Of a DNA stretch of 64,000 nucleotides, positions 23,811-34,864 are shown piece by piece. Both the position numbers and the translations under genes were made by a program. Each line of letters starts with the position of its first letter. Position 1 is the first letter of the stretch. Where the stretch lies: positions 992,001-1,056,000 of the forward strand of contig CANTUR010000125.1 of the NCBI GenBank assembly GCA_947683625.1, read 5' to 3'. This DNA is from Mallotus nudiflorus (lineage: Eukaryota > Streptophyta > Magnoliopsida > Malpighiales > Euphorbiaceae). Below the pieces are notes generated by a model. It was not told the origin of the DNA, did no database searches, and saw only the letters and a program-made list of their open reading frames with translations.

Positions 23811-23823
23811 TGGTATTATAGTT
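23811..23823 (+). promoter_or_regulatory. Primer-binding site, initiator tRNA-Met type
   Basis: TGGTATTATAG two bases after the 5' LTR resembles the usual plant copia primer site TGGTATCAGAGC, with substitutions. Confidence 0.7.
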
Positions 23824-23860
23824 GTTGGTTCGTGTTCTGGAGGCATTATTAAATGCTGCA

Positions 23861-24630
23861 ATGATAGAGGCTAAGACTAGCAAAATAGTCAGCTTAAATG
23901 ACACAAATTACTACATATGGAGAAACAAGATGAAAGATCTCCTATTTGTAATGAAGTTGCATCTACATATTTTTACTAAAAAAAAAAACCCTGAAGGCAA
24001 GACGAACGGGGATTGGGCATTTGAGCATGAGCAAGTGTGTGGCTACATCCAACAGTTCATTGAAGACAATGTGTACAACCACATTTGCAATGAAGCTCAT
24101 ACACGGATGTTGTGGAACAAGCTTGAAGAGCTGTATGCTTTAAAGACCGACAACAACAAATTATTTTATCTGTAAAATTAATGCAGATAAAATATTGGAA
24201 AGGCTCTTTTATCATCAATTACTTGAATGAAATTCAAGGGATCATCAATCAATTATCAGGAATAGGCATAAATTTTGATAATGAAATTCTTGCTCTTATG
24301 GTGTTGGCTTCTATGCCAGAGTCATGGGAGACTTTAAAGATTTCACTTACAAACTCTGTACCAAATGGTGTAGTGAATATGAAATTTGTCAAAAGTGGTC
24401 TTCTGAATGAAGAGATGAGACATAGATAAAAGGTTGCTTCTTCAACACATTCAGATATCCTTATTATAAATTCCAAAGGGAGAAGTGAGACTCGAAGCTC
24501 AAAGCAAAGAGATAAGAGTAGAGGAAAGTCAAACAAGTATGAAAATATTAAATGTCATTATTGCAAAAAGAAAAGCCATATTAAGAAGTTCTGTCGAAAG
24601 TTCAAGGACAAGAACAAAGGCAAAATGTGA
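23861..24630 (+). pseudogene. copia gag remnant with zinc knuckle
   Basis: From the ATG at 23861 it reads MIEAKTSKIVSLNDTNYYIW and on through MKDLLFVMKL, the normal start of a copia Gag. The first stop is at 24173, the frame resumes at 24181 (FIINYLNEIQGIINQL, MPESWETLK), and there is another stop at 24427. The CCHC zinc knuckle is seen near 24553-24596 as C-HYC-KKKSH-IKKFC. Broken into at least three pieces. Confidence 0.85.
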
Positions 24631-24719
24631 GAAAAGATGACAATAGTGATGATGATGAAGCAAATCTTCTCAAAAAATTCAATGTCTTTTTTGATGATGA
24701 TACTATTAATTTTATTGTC

Positions 24720-25560
24720 CATGAGACCAGTTGGGTGATTGATAGTGGTGCTTTCATTCATACTACATCCTGAAGAGAATTCTTCTCATCCTACACTCCA
24801 AAGAAATTATGGATTTATGAAGATGGGAAATGGTAATCAAATAAAAGTTGCTGGTAAAGGAAATGTGTGTTTGGAAATAGTGAATAACATAAGACTAATC
24901 TTGAAGAATGTTAAGCATGTTCTATATATTTGCCAAAATTTGATCTCAACAAGTAAACTTGATGATGAAGGTTTTTACAACACCTTCCATAACAGCCAAT
25001 GGAAACTCACTAAAGGCTCCTTAGTAGTGGCTAGAGGTAAAAAAGACTCAACACTGTACTTTATGCATGCAAATATCTCTAAAGACATGGTGAATACTAT
25101 GGAGAAAGACAGTACAGTTAATTTATGGCATAAAAGACTCAACCACATGAGTGAGAAAGGGATGACAGTGCTGGCCAAGAAGAATATATTATCTAGAGTG
25201 GATCTTGTGCATATGGAGAAATGTGTCGATTATATTACAAAAAAGCAAAACAGGGTTGCTTTCAGGAGTGCTCCTCCTTCTAGAATGAAGAATGTGCTGG
25301 ATTTAATTCATTCAGACTTGTGTGGGCCAATGCCAAAGTCACTTGGTGGTTATCAATACTTTGTGACTTTCATTGATGATCATTCTCGGAAGATGTGGGC
25401 ATACACCTTAAAGTTAAAAGATCAGGTGCTAAATGTCTTCAAGGAATTTCACACCCTAGTGGAAAGACAAACCAGTAAAAATGTGAAGTGCATCCGGATA
25501 GACAATAATGGAGAGTATTCTAGACCATTTGATGCTTATGGTCAAGAGCATGGTATATGA
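24720..25560 (+). pseudogene. copia protease and integrase remnant
   Basis: The protease reads WVIDSGAFIHTTS near 24730-24770, keeping the DSG catalytic triad, followed by a frame change. From 24811 the frame gives the linker, the integrase zinc-binding lead (LWHKRLNHMSEKG, then EKC at about 25215) and the catalytic core, with the first aspartate in DLIHSDLCGPM and the second in IRIDNNGEYS. It stops at 25558-25560, before the third acidic residue. Further integrase pieces continue out of frame to about 25990. Confidence 0.85.
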
Positions 25561-26249
25561 GATCAAATGACACCTCTAAAGATGCCATAATTGAATGGTT
25601 TAGCTTATAGGATAAACTTGAATTTGATGGAGAGAGTCAGATATTTGCTCTCACATTTAAAACTACCTAAGACATTTTAGGGTGGAGCTCTACTTACATC
25701 AATGCATGTACTGAACCTTTCACCATATGTTCCTTTACAGTTTGACACTCTAGAGAGGGTATGGTCAGTAAAAGATGTTTCCTATAGTTATCTGTGGGTT
25801 TTTGGGTGCAAAGCCTTTATGCATATTCTTAAGGATGAGAGGTCTAAACTTGATGTTAAGATATAATAGTGAGTGTTCATTAGTTATGGTCAAGATTAAC
25901 TTGGTTATAGATTTCATGATCCAGTCCAGAAGAAGCTTGTCAGAAGTCTTGATGCTATGTTTATTAAAGATAAGACAATCAAAGATATTGCCAGAGTTGA
26001 GAAGAACATCCCTAGATCTGAAGATGATTCAAATTTGAAGTTAGTTCCTCTAACAATAGTCCCAAGGGAAGTTGGAGATGAAAATGAAGTTATTTTGCCA
26101 GATGTAGGTGGTAAAGATGCTTCTATTGAGATTCCATCTGAAAATGATGGTAATGGTGTTTATGATCAACCAATGGCAGATGAGGCTTCTCTAGTGCCAC
26201 TAAGGAGATCTAATAGAAACAGACAACCTTCTACTAGATATCCTAAATA

Positions 26250-27790
26250 CTAGTTTATGTTACTAATTGATGGGGAGAGCCAGAAAGCTTTGAAGAAGCT
26301 ATAAATGATGAACACAAGCAGAAATGGTTTGAAGCCATGCAAAATAAGATGAAGTCTCTGCATAAGAACAAGATGTTTGAGCTAATGAAGTTGCTTGAAG
26401 GCAAGAGAGCTTTGAAGAATAAGTGAGTATTTAGGATCAAGCGTGAAGAACACAGTCTCTAACCATGATTCAAAGCTAGACTGGTTGTAAAAGGATTCAA
26501 CCAAAGAAAGGGTATCGACTTTAATGATATTTTTTCTCCAGTCATGAAAATGACATCCATTCATACGTGTTGGGTTTAACAACAAGTTTTGATATGGAGA
26601 TTGAGTAAATGGATGTTAAAACTGTCTTCCTTCATAGTGATTTAGAAGAGAAAATATTTATAGAGCAACTAGAGGGTTTCAAAGAAAAGAGAAAAGAGGA
26701 TTATGTTTGTAAATTGAAAAAAAGCTTGTATGACTTAAAACAGACACCAAGATAATGATGTAAAAAGTTTGAGTCTATTTTGGGGGAGTAAGGTTATAAG
26801 AAGACCACTTTAGACCATTATGTATTTGTTCAAAATTTTTTTGATGATGACTTTATTATGTTATTGCTCTATGTGGATGACATGTATCAGAATGTTTCCA
26901 AAATCAACAGCTTGAATAAGTAGTTGAGTAAGTCATTTATTATAAAAGACTTGGGACCAACAAAGTAGATTCTTGGCATGAAGATTATCAGAGAAAAAGG
27001 CATCAAGAAGCTATCGTTGTCACAAGAGAAGTATATTGAGAAGGTACTTCATAGGTTCAACACGTACAATGCTAAAGCAATTAGTTGTCCTCTTACTAAT
27101 CACTTTAGATTAGCTTCTCAACAAATACCTTCTGTTGATCAAGAGAAGGAAGAGATGGATAGAGTTTCATATGCTTCAGCAGTTGGTAGTTTAATGTACA
27201 CCATGGTGTGTACATAGCCATATATTGTACACTCAGTTGGAGTTGTAAGTTAGTTCTTGTCAAATTTTAGAATGGAATATTGGGATGCTGTCAAATGGAT
27301 TTTTAGGTATCTTCGTGGAACATTCAAAATATGTTTATGTTTAGAGATGCCAAAACTATGTTAGCTGGATACATAGATGCAAATATAGTGGGAGATGTTG
27401 ATTCAAGAAAATCAACCTCTGGATACCTGATTACTTTTGCAAGGGAGCTTTGTTATGGCAGTTAAAATTACAAAAATATGTTGTTTTGTCTACCACTGAA
27501 GTAGCATTTATTGTAGTAACAAAAGCTTGTAAAAAGTTGTTATGGATGAAGAAGTTCTTAAATAAACTCAATTTTCAGCAAGACAGATACAAGCTATTTT
27601 ATGTTAGTCAAAGTGCTATCCACCTTGGTAAGAATTCCTCCTTTTAGTTACGATCAAAGTACATTGATGTGAGATATTATTGGAGACGATATGCATTAGA
27701 GAAGAAGTTATTACAGATTGAGAAGATCCATACATATGACAATGGATCAGACATGTTAATAAAGACTCTACCAAGGAAAAGTTTGAATTT
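26250..27790 (+). pseudogene. copia reverse transcriptase and RNase H remnant
   Basis: RT from about 26290 (KWFEAMQNKMKSLHKN) through LVVKGFNQRKG, DLEEKIF, KLKKSLYDLKQ and LLLYVDDM (26862-26883) to the RNase H region (GYIDANIVGDVDSRKSTSGY-like text at 27365-27425, ALSTTEVAF-like near 27490). Stops occur at many positions. It ends just before the polypurine tract at 27832-27845. Confidence 0.85.
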
Positions 27791-27831
27791 TGTCGATTAG
27801 CTGTCGGAATGGTGATGACCTCCATGTAGTC

Positions 27832-27845
27832 GAGGGGGGAAGAAT
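27832..27845 (+). promoter_or_regulatory. Polypurine tract
   Basis: GAGGGGGGAAGAAT directly before the 3' LTR is the plus-strand primer. Confidence 0.85.
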
Positions 27846-28492
27846 TATTGTGGGTACCTCCTAGTGGAACCCATGAGTTTGAAAAAAAAATCAAAGTTGG
27901 TAATGCATTTATTGACTTTTAGTTAGCAAATTGGCCAAATACAATGGCTATATAAAACCATGGCCACGTAGTGAAGGTAGCAACATATAAGCATAAGCAA
28001 GCAATGGGGAAAAAAAAAGTTTGAGTGCTCTGTGTGTGCTTGTGAGATAAGAGCCAAAGCTAATTAACTTTGATAAGTGTGATAAATTTTTAAGGGTTTG
28101 AGAAATTTTTCTCAAAAGGTGAGTGATAAAATAGTGAGATAATTATTTTTGGGGTGTTTGAGAAACAGTGCCACTATTTTGGTGAAATTTTTTTTATTGT
28201 GTACCTCTAGTGTTGATCTATAGAAGATTCTTTCTTATACCTACTATTTTTATAGTAGAAGAATTGTTCGGATTTTGTCCCATTGACGTAACCCAAGAAT
28301 TAAGGGTGAACCACGTTAAAATATTTGTATCATTTTTATTATTTATACGACAAGTTTTATCGTCTATTTTACTCAGCAATTGGTCAGTTTAACCACCTCC
28401 ATTTATTTATTTGTTTGATTATTTCTACAGTAATTTTATTTTGTTTATGTGAATATTATTTTGCTACTCCAATTCTGTTAATTTTTCCCACA
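27846..28492 (+). repeat. 3' LTR of the copia element
   Basis: 647 bp from TATTGTGGG to CCCACA, matching the 5' LTR with scattered substitutions and small gaps. AGTGT follows at 28493-28497. Confidence 0.9.
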
Positions 28493-28497
28493 AGTGT

Positions 28498-29450
28498 TAC
28501 TAATACAACAATGATAATATGACTTACAAAGAATTTTTTTTTAAACAAATTTAGTGAAATTTTATTCCACCAAAGAGAAGAGTTACACAAACTAAGAAAA
28601 AATAAAGACTAATTTTTATCTAAGAAAAAAATAAGACTTGTCAATGTCTTATGGTGCAATAACATTAACACTTAAAAAAAAAATTAAAAGAGTGTGGATA
28701 AGTTGGCAGGGGACTCTTTTAGCTTAACTAGAAGTCTTGAATTTAAGTTCTAGGTATGCAACTAGTTTAAAACTTTTGAGGTAGACCTTTGCCACCCTTT
28801 AGGGTCATACCCGGGTCAAATTCGAATTAGTCAAATCTTGCAAAATATCGGATACTGGATGGTCTTGTATAAACAAAAAAACAAAAAATAATAATAATAA
28901 CATTAACACTTCTAAATATATCAAAATAATTAGGTTGGAATTTCACTCATTCCATATGGATTTATCAGTAATTATGATAGTGTTGTAACTCATAAATAAT
29001 AAATTATAATTTTTTTCAATATTAATAATTAATAGTCATAATTATATTATGGTACTTTATTTACATTCATAAATAATAAACTATAATTTTTTTTGGCTAC
29101 TATTAATAATTAACAATTATAATTTTAAAAGTTAGTAAAAATAGGATTGTGAATGAGGCGAGTGTGCGATAAAAACTTGTTTGAACTAGTATATTAAGTT
29201 CATTTAATAATTAAGTTGAGTTCAAACTAAATAAATTTTGGCTCTTAAAAGTCATGAACAAATTCAAATAAGAGTTCCTGAGCTGATTCGTAATTTTTAG
29301 ATATTAATAATTTAATTTTAAATATATAATATATGAATTTTTATTTATAATAAATATAAAAATGTTTAAAAAATGTACCATTATAATAAAATTATTATTT
29401 TATTATTACTTATTTAGTAAATAATTTATTTTAAATTTTATAATGAATAA
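28498..29450. repeat. Segmental duplication block B2, right part
   Basis: Non-coding. Matches 18570-19260 of block B1, interrupted by the SINE-like element at 28674-28895. The match ends near 29450, where unrelated retroelement DNA begins. Confidence 0.8.
28674..28895 (+). mobile_element. SINE-like element with 16-bp target duplications
   Basis: Flanked by a perfect 16-bp direct repeat, AATAACATTAACACTT, at 28658-28673 and 28896-28911. The body has a tRNA-like head (TTTAGCTTAACTAG as A-box, GAATTTAAGTTC as weak B-box) and a tail CGGATACTGGATGGTCTTGT followed by A-rich DNA, which resembles plant tRNA-derived SINEs. No coding capacity. The paralogous block B1 lacks it, so it inserted after the duplication. 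Confidence 0.8.
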
Positions 29451-29459
29451 TTTTGATTT

Positions 29460-30367
29460 ATTTGATCTTATTTAATTATCTTTTATGTTATTATTTGTTT
29501 TTGGGTTTATTTATTCTTTTTATGTATTTTGGGCCTTAAGCCTACTTTAGGTCTTGATTTATTTATTTAAGGTTAGATAATTCTTTTAGCCTATATCACT
29601 TAATAATTAATTAGGTTTAATTAATTAAAATATATTTTTAGGTCCATAATTAATTAGATTTTAGGTTAGAAATATCCTTAGACTCATCTAGTCAATTAGA
29701 CATAGGCCCACGTAACTCAATTTAATTAATTTAGACTTAGCCCATTTAATTTAAGCTCTTTTTCATAATTTGTAGATTTAAGATCACTATTTAATTAAAA
29801 CATGTAGAATTAGACCCACTAATTTAAATATTCCATAATTTGTAGAATTAGACCCATTTTTTTTTATTAAAATACATAGACGTAGGTTCATTTAATTAAA
29901 ATCAAAAGGAATTATGTCTTTAGGTTCACTTATACATTAAAACATGTAGATTTAACTCATTTAATTAAAATCCATGTAAATTATACTAACTTAGCGGTTA
30001 TGTGATTGAATGCATTATTTACTTGTATATTTCATGACTAGTTTGCCTTGGAGTTTATTGTTTTGGGTTTATATGAAATTGCATGTAAATAGAGGATAAG
30101 ATGGTAATTCATAAAGTAATTCTAAATAAACACAAGACTGAAAGAAGTTAGTATTCCGTATCAAGAATCTCCTGGTTATGATGCTAGCTTTTTTTTAGGG
30201 AATCGAGTACCACTTTTCGATTTGTCCCAATTATTACTCTGGGTGGTGACTCCTCATCTCCACGCCATGTCTTTGTGACAGTGGTTAGTGTGTTCTCTAG
30301 AGCCCTGAGCTCAAACAGTGTCGCGGTTGCTAAAATCTTGGACGCGTGCTAAGTCTCGCCGTCTACA
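29460..30367 (+). repeat. LTR-like repeat, copy 1 (5'-truncated)
   Basis: Collinear with 30488-31509. The shared 3' part includes GACTCCTCATCTCCACGCCA, TGTCTTTGTGACAGTGGTTA and the end CCGTCTACA. The 5' end is missing compared with copy 2. The repeated pyrimidine/GGCCCA-type words (TTAGGCCCA, TTAGACTTA) fill the middle. No protein motif. Probably an LTR of an unassigned gypsy-type or non-autonomous retroelement. Confidence 0.7.
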
Positions 30368-30487
30368 CCTGTACTGTTTTAATAATAGTTCTTAGGATTT
30401 TAATTTTTGTTCTGCATTTTTGTATCTTGTGTAATTTATTTTAATCTCTGGGTGTATAATTATTTAATTTTAATTTTGTACGTTGTT

Positions 30488-31509
30488 TGTAATAGCCCCA
30501 GTAGTGGGAATAGTAAAAGATTTAAATTTCTACACTTTAAAATTAATTAGTAATTAGGTTCAATTGGATAAAAATTAATTAAAATTAATGGTGGCTTTAG
30601 TTAATTAGGGTTTGTATGTAATTAAATTAGATTTTTTTAGAAATCATATGTGAATGTGTGTTTAATTTGATTTTGTTATATTTTTATGTTTTTTTATGTT
30701 TTTTGGGTTTTTTTGGGCCCCAAGCCCACATTTAGGTCTAACCCACTAAATAAATAGGTTTAAAAATGGTTTAGGACTTTAAATAATTAAAATCAACTTA
30801 GGCCCATTAGGTTAATTAGATTTTAGGTCCACTTAGTTAATTAAAACTTATTTAGACTTAGCTCAGCCCATTTAATTCTAATTCTTTTAAAATAAATAGA
30901 CCTAAGCCCACATTTCATTTAAAATAAAACCAGATTAAGACTTAAGCCCACTAATTTAATTTCTTCTTTAAAATTGAATAGATTTAAACCCATATCTTAG
31001 AAAAACTAAAAAATAGATTTAGGCTCATTAATTAATAAATGTAGGCCCACTTTTAGTCCATTTCACTTGTAAATAAAATGTAGATTTAGCTAATTTTTTT
31101 TAATAAAATTAACATAGTTTAGACTTAGGGACAACATGATCTTGAGTGCATTTTTTACTTATAATTTTATTGACTTGTTGCCTTCTTGGGTAAATGGATG
31201 TTAATTAGGGTTTAATAAAATTGCATGTAATTAGAGGATGAAATAATTATTTATAAAATTATTCTAAATGAACACGAGACTAAGAGAGGTTAGTATTCTG
31301 TATCCAGAATCTTCTAGTTGTTGTGCTAATTTTCTTTTAGAGAATCGAGTACCACTAATTAAATTGTTCCAGTTATTACCCTAAGTGGCGACTCCTCATC
31401 TCCACGCCATGTCTTTGTGACAGTGGTTAGTGTATTCTCTAAGGCCCTGAGCCTAAACAGTGTCGTGGTTGCTAAAATCTTGGACACGCACTAAACCCCG
31501 CCGTCTACA
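30488..31509 (+). repeat. LTR-like repeat, copy 2
   Basis: Begins TGTAATAGCCCC and ends GTCTACA, so it has TG...CA ends. About 1.02 kb. Separated from copy 1 by only 120 bp of AT-rich DNA with no primer-binding site or coding sequence. Its right end joins the interior of a chromovirus LTR at 31510, with no visible target duplication. Confidence 0.7.
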
Positions 31510-33369
31510 AATGAATATACATTATAATAACTCATAGTTGTGCACTCCTTGAGACGGGTTCGATGGGCCTGGTCCGCTAGGTCTCGATCTCAGTGCAACT
31601 AACAAATAAATAATAACATGAAATTGGAATAAATTTAACTCAACTTCTAGAGACTCAATCTAGAATTCTAGACACAGACAGAGAATAGGAATTTGACCGA
31701 ACGTCACGTTTTACGAGAATTTTACCGAAAATTTGATAGAACCTCCTCTGTAAAATGGACATCTCTCTGCTTAAAAAGTAGAGCCGGTCCTGTAAGAAAA
31801 ACACACTTCGAATACAATTCACAAAACTTTCTCACAACCCTCGGTCGGAATCCCAAACTATAAATTCCACCGACCGAGGTCCACAATTCATAAGAAAATA
31901 TATTAAAATTTCATAAATACCAAAAATACCCTTTTAATACCAAAATATAACAATTAAACATTAAAAACACCAAAAGTAATAATTTAACTAACAATTACTT
32001 AAAAACTCTAATATTAATATAATATTATTAAAAATCGATAATTCTCAATAAATTCACAAATATTAATATAAATTCATTTTATAAATCCAAATTACATAAT
32101 TAGTCCAAAAAGATACTAAAAATTACTTAAAACCCATTTATTTACAAAAATAGTATATTATATATAATTTGAAAATAATTTTTGAAAAATAGTTTTAATT
32201 AGTTAAAAATAGTAAATAATTTGTAAAAAAATCATTTTCATGCCTCAAATAATTATTAAAACCAATTAAACTTAATATTTAACTAAAATGACTATCAAAT
32301 TACCAAAATACCCCTAGTATATAAAAATTCACATAATATAATATAATTACTCAAAAATTCAATAATAATTATATAATTACTCTAAAATTATTTTCTCAAC
32401 ATATAATTCAATAAAATAAACAATTATACTCAATTAACCAATTAATTTTAACAAAAAATATATATAACCTATATTTTCAAAATTTACATAAACTAAATAA
32501 AATTATAATAATTACACAAAAATCACTAAAATTATAAATTAAATTCTAAAATTAATTTTAACCACCATAAACACTAAAAATTACAATTTCACAATTTATT
32601 TAATTAATTTACGAAAATTAGAAAATAATAATAAAATAATAAAAAATTCACAAAAATCAAAATAAATTCCAAAAAATTCCACAAAAATTCTAGAGTGTAG
32701 ATTAAGCTAAGGGAAGCATAATTTATGAAGGAACTAAGCTTGAATCTCAAAGATTGAAGTTCAAAAAAATCAAGAAACATAAATGGCTGAAAATGGAATC
32801 AAGCTTAAAACCTTACCAAATTGAATTTTCAAGCTACAAGAAGCTTAGAAATGGCTTCTATGGAGTCTAGGGAGTTCAACGGTATCAGAATCACTAGATT
32901 TGGTGGCCGGAAGGTCGATGAACGGAGGAGAAGCAATCTCTCGGATTTCCGGCTAAAACAAATGAAATGTCGCCGAAGAAGAAAGGGAATGGTGGCGGAG
33001 CTACTGGCTAGAGAGGCGGCGGTCTAAGAGGCACACCGATGGCCTGGGAATGGAGTTGTAGCGGTGAGGTGAGGGGGAGGGATGGTTTCGGGAAGAAGAT
33101 GCTTTCTTTCTTCTTTTATATATATATACAAATAATAATAATAATGCATGAAACAATATAATTTAGTAAAATAAAATAACATTAAACAATAAAATATTAT
33201 TTTCCAAAATAATAAGTTTCGAGATAATTTTTATGTAGAAAACTATAAATAAACTTAAAATAACGTTAATTATTCACAAAATATTTAATAATTAAATATA
33301 TTTTTAAAATTTATTAACACTGAATATCCCGATATAAAATAAAAACATTTTAAAACTAGGGTTATAATA
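31510..33369 (-). repeat. Chromovirus 3' LTR, truncated
   Basis: Matches the inner half of the solo LTR at 4231-7616 (from about 5500 onward there) and ends AAACTAGGGTTATAATA next to a polypurine tract (33370-33385, reverse strand). In element orientation this is the 3' LTR, with its outer half replaced by the LTR-like repeat at 30488-31509. It contains the GC-rich leader (32820-33090) and a short TA tract near 33117-33129. Confidence 0.85.
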
Positions 33370-34815
33370 GTCTTCCCCCCTTACAAGAATTCCTCCCCGA
33401 ATTCCAGAAAGAAGAAATACAAATCAAGGAGGAAAGAGATACGGGTAAGATGCTCGCATCTAAGCTTCAGTCTCCCATGTATGCTGCTTTACCCTGTTGT
33501 TGTGCCATAAAACCTTGACCATCGGAATCTGCTTCGAACGCAACTGTCGAACTTGATAGTCAACGATCACAATAGGTTCTTCCACGAATGTCAGGTGTTT
33601 ATTCACTTCCATGTTGTCGGGTTGCAACATATATGAAGGGTCTGAGACATACTTCCTCAGCATCGAGATATGAAACACCGGATGCACTTAAGACATACTC
33701 GGAGGCAAAGCTAACCGATATGCAACAGTGCCAACTCTTTCCAAAATCTCGAACGGTCTGATATATCTTGGTGCTAGCTTACCCTTCCTGTCAAATCTCA
33801 TAACACCCTTCATCGGAGACACCTTCAAAAAAATAAAGTCTCCCACTTGGAACTCCACATCTTTGCGCCTAAGATCCACATAGCTCTTTTGCCTGTTAAC
33901 TGCGGTCTCTAATCTGCTCCTGATCATAGCAACTTTCTCTACAACATTCTGAACCATCTCAGGTCTAGTCAAAGTTCTCTCACAAATCTCGTCCCAACTC
34001 AGAGGTGATCTACACTTCCTTCCGTACAAAGCCTCATATGGTGCCATTCTAATACTGCTATGATAACTGTTATTATATGCAAACTCTATAAGTGGTAAAT
34101 GATCATCCCAGCTACCTCCCAAATCGAAAATACACATCCTCAATATATCTTCCAGTGTCTGGATCATCCTCTCAGACTGACCATTTGTCTGAGGATGAAA
34201 AGCAGTACTGAAATCCAACCTAGTGCCCATTGCTTTCTACAGCTTTTGCCAAAAATGAGAGGTAAATACTGAACCTCTTTTTGACACAATGGACACAAGT
34301 ACTCCATGAAGGCACATAATATGCTTCACATACAGCTTCGCCAATCTAGCTATAGAATAAGTGGCTTTCATGGGCAAGAAATGTGCAAACTTGGTCAACC
34401 TGTCCACAATCACCCAGATGGAATCATATCCATCCTTAAAATGAGGTAAACCAACTACAAAATCCATAGCTATCCTTTCCCACTTCCACTTAGGAATAGG
34501 AAGAGGCTAAAGCTTCCCAAAAGGCTTATGATGCTCAGCTTTCACTTGCTGACACGTCAGACACTTAGCAACATAATCAGTGACATCCTTCTTCAGTCCG
34601 TCCCACCAGTACAGGTCTCTGATACTTTGGTATATCTTAGTGATACCCAGATGTACGCTATAGAATGTGCTTCTTCCAAGATCTCTTCTCTCAAATTATC
34701 CACATCAGGAATACACAATCTACCACTGATCCACAAAACACCATCATCATTAAGTGTGAAATCAGTGAACTTCCCTGCTCAGACATTCTCTACAAGCTTT
34801 TCCAGAATAGGATCT
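33370..34815 (-). mobile_element. Ty3/gypsy chromovirus pol remnant (integrase and chromodomain)
   Basis: Reading leftward from 34815: the linker (GVLWISGRLCIPDVDNLREE), the zinc-binding end (CLTCQQVKAEH), the integrase core (MDFVVGLPHFKDGYDSIWVI with its first Asp, VDRLTKFAHFLP), then FHPQTNGQSERMIQTLEDIL with the third acidic residue. The C-terminal part follows (GDFIFLKVSPMKGVMRF, VGTVAYRLALP), then HPVFHISMLRKYV and a degraded chromodomain (RQLRSKQIPMVKVLW, TWE). Stops at 34231 and 33685 and others break it. The polypurine tract GTAAGGGGGGAAGAC (reverse strand) abuts the 3' LTR. Gag, protease and RT are missing. The motif set fits the Tekay/Del-type chromoviruses. Confidence 0.85.
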
Positions 34816-34864
34816 CGGCTGGATAATTGGCAATGGCTGGATAAAACTACAATGCTGGATAATT

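Larger units (their letters stand above)
23139..28492 (+). mobile_element. Complete but decayed Ty1/copia element, 5.35 kb
   Basis: Two LTRs, a primer-binding site, gag-pol remnants and a polypurine tract lie in canonical order between 5-bp AGTGT duplications. The internal region is broken by numerous stops and frameshifts, so it is non-autonomous now. It is the same family as the remnant at 1-2044. The two LTRs differ at many positions, so the insertion is not recent. It post-dates the duplication that made blocks B1 and B2, because B1 has no copia at the matching site. RT wording (LVVKGFNQRKG, EQMDVKT, YVDDM) is Tnt1/Tork-like. Confidence 0.93.
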
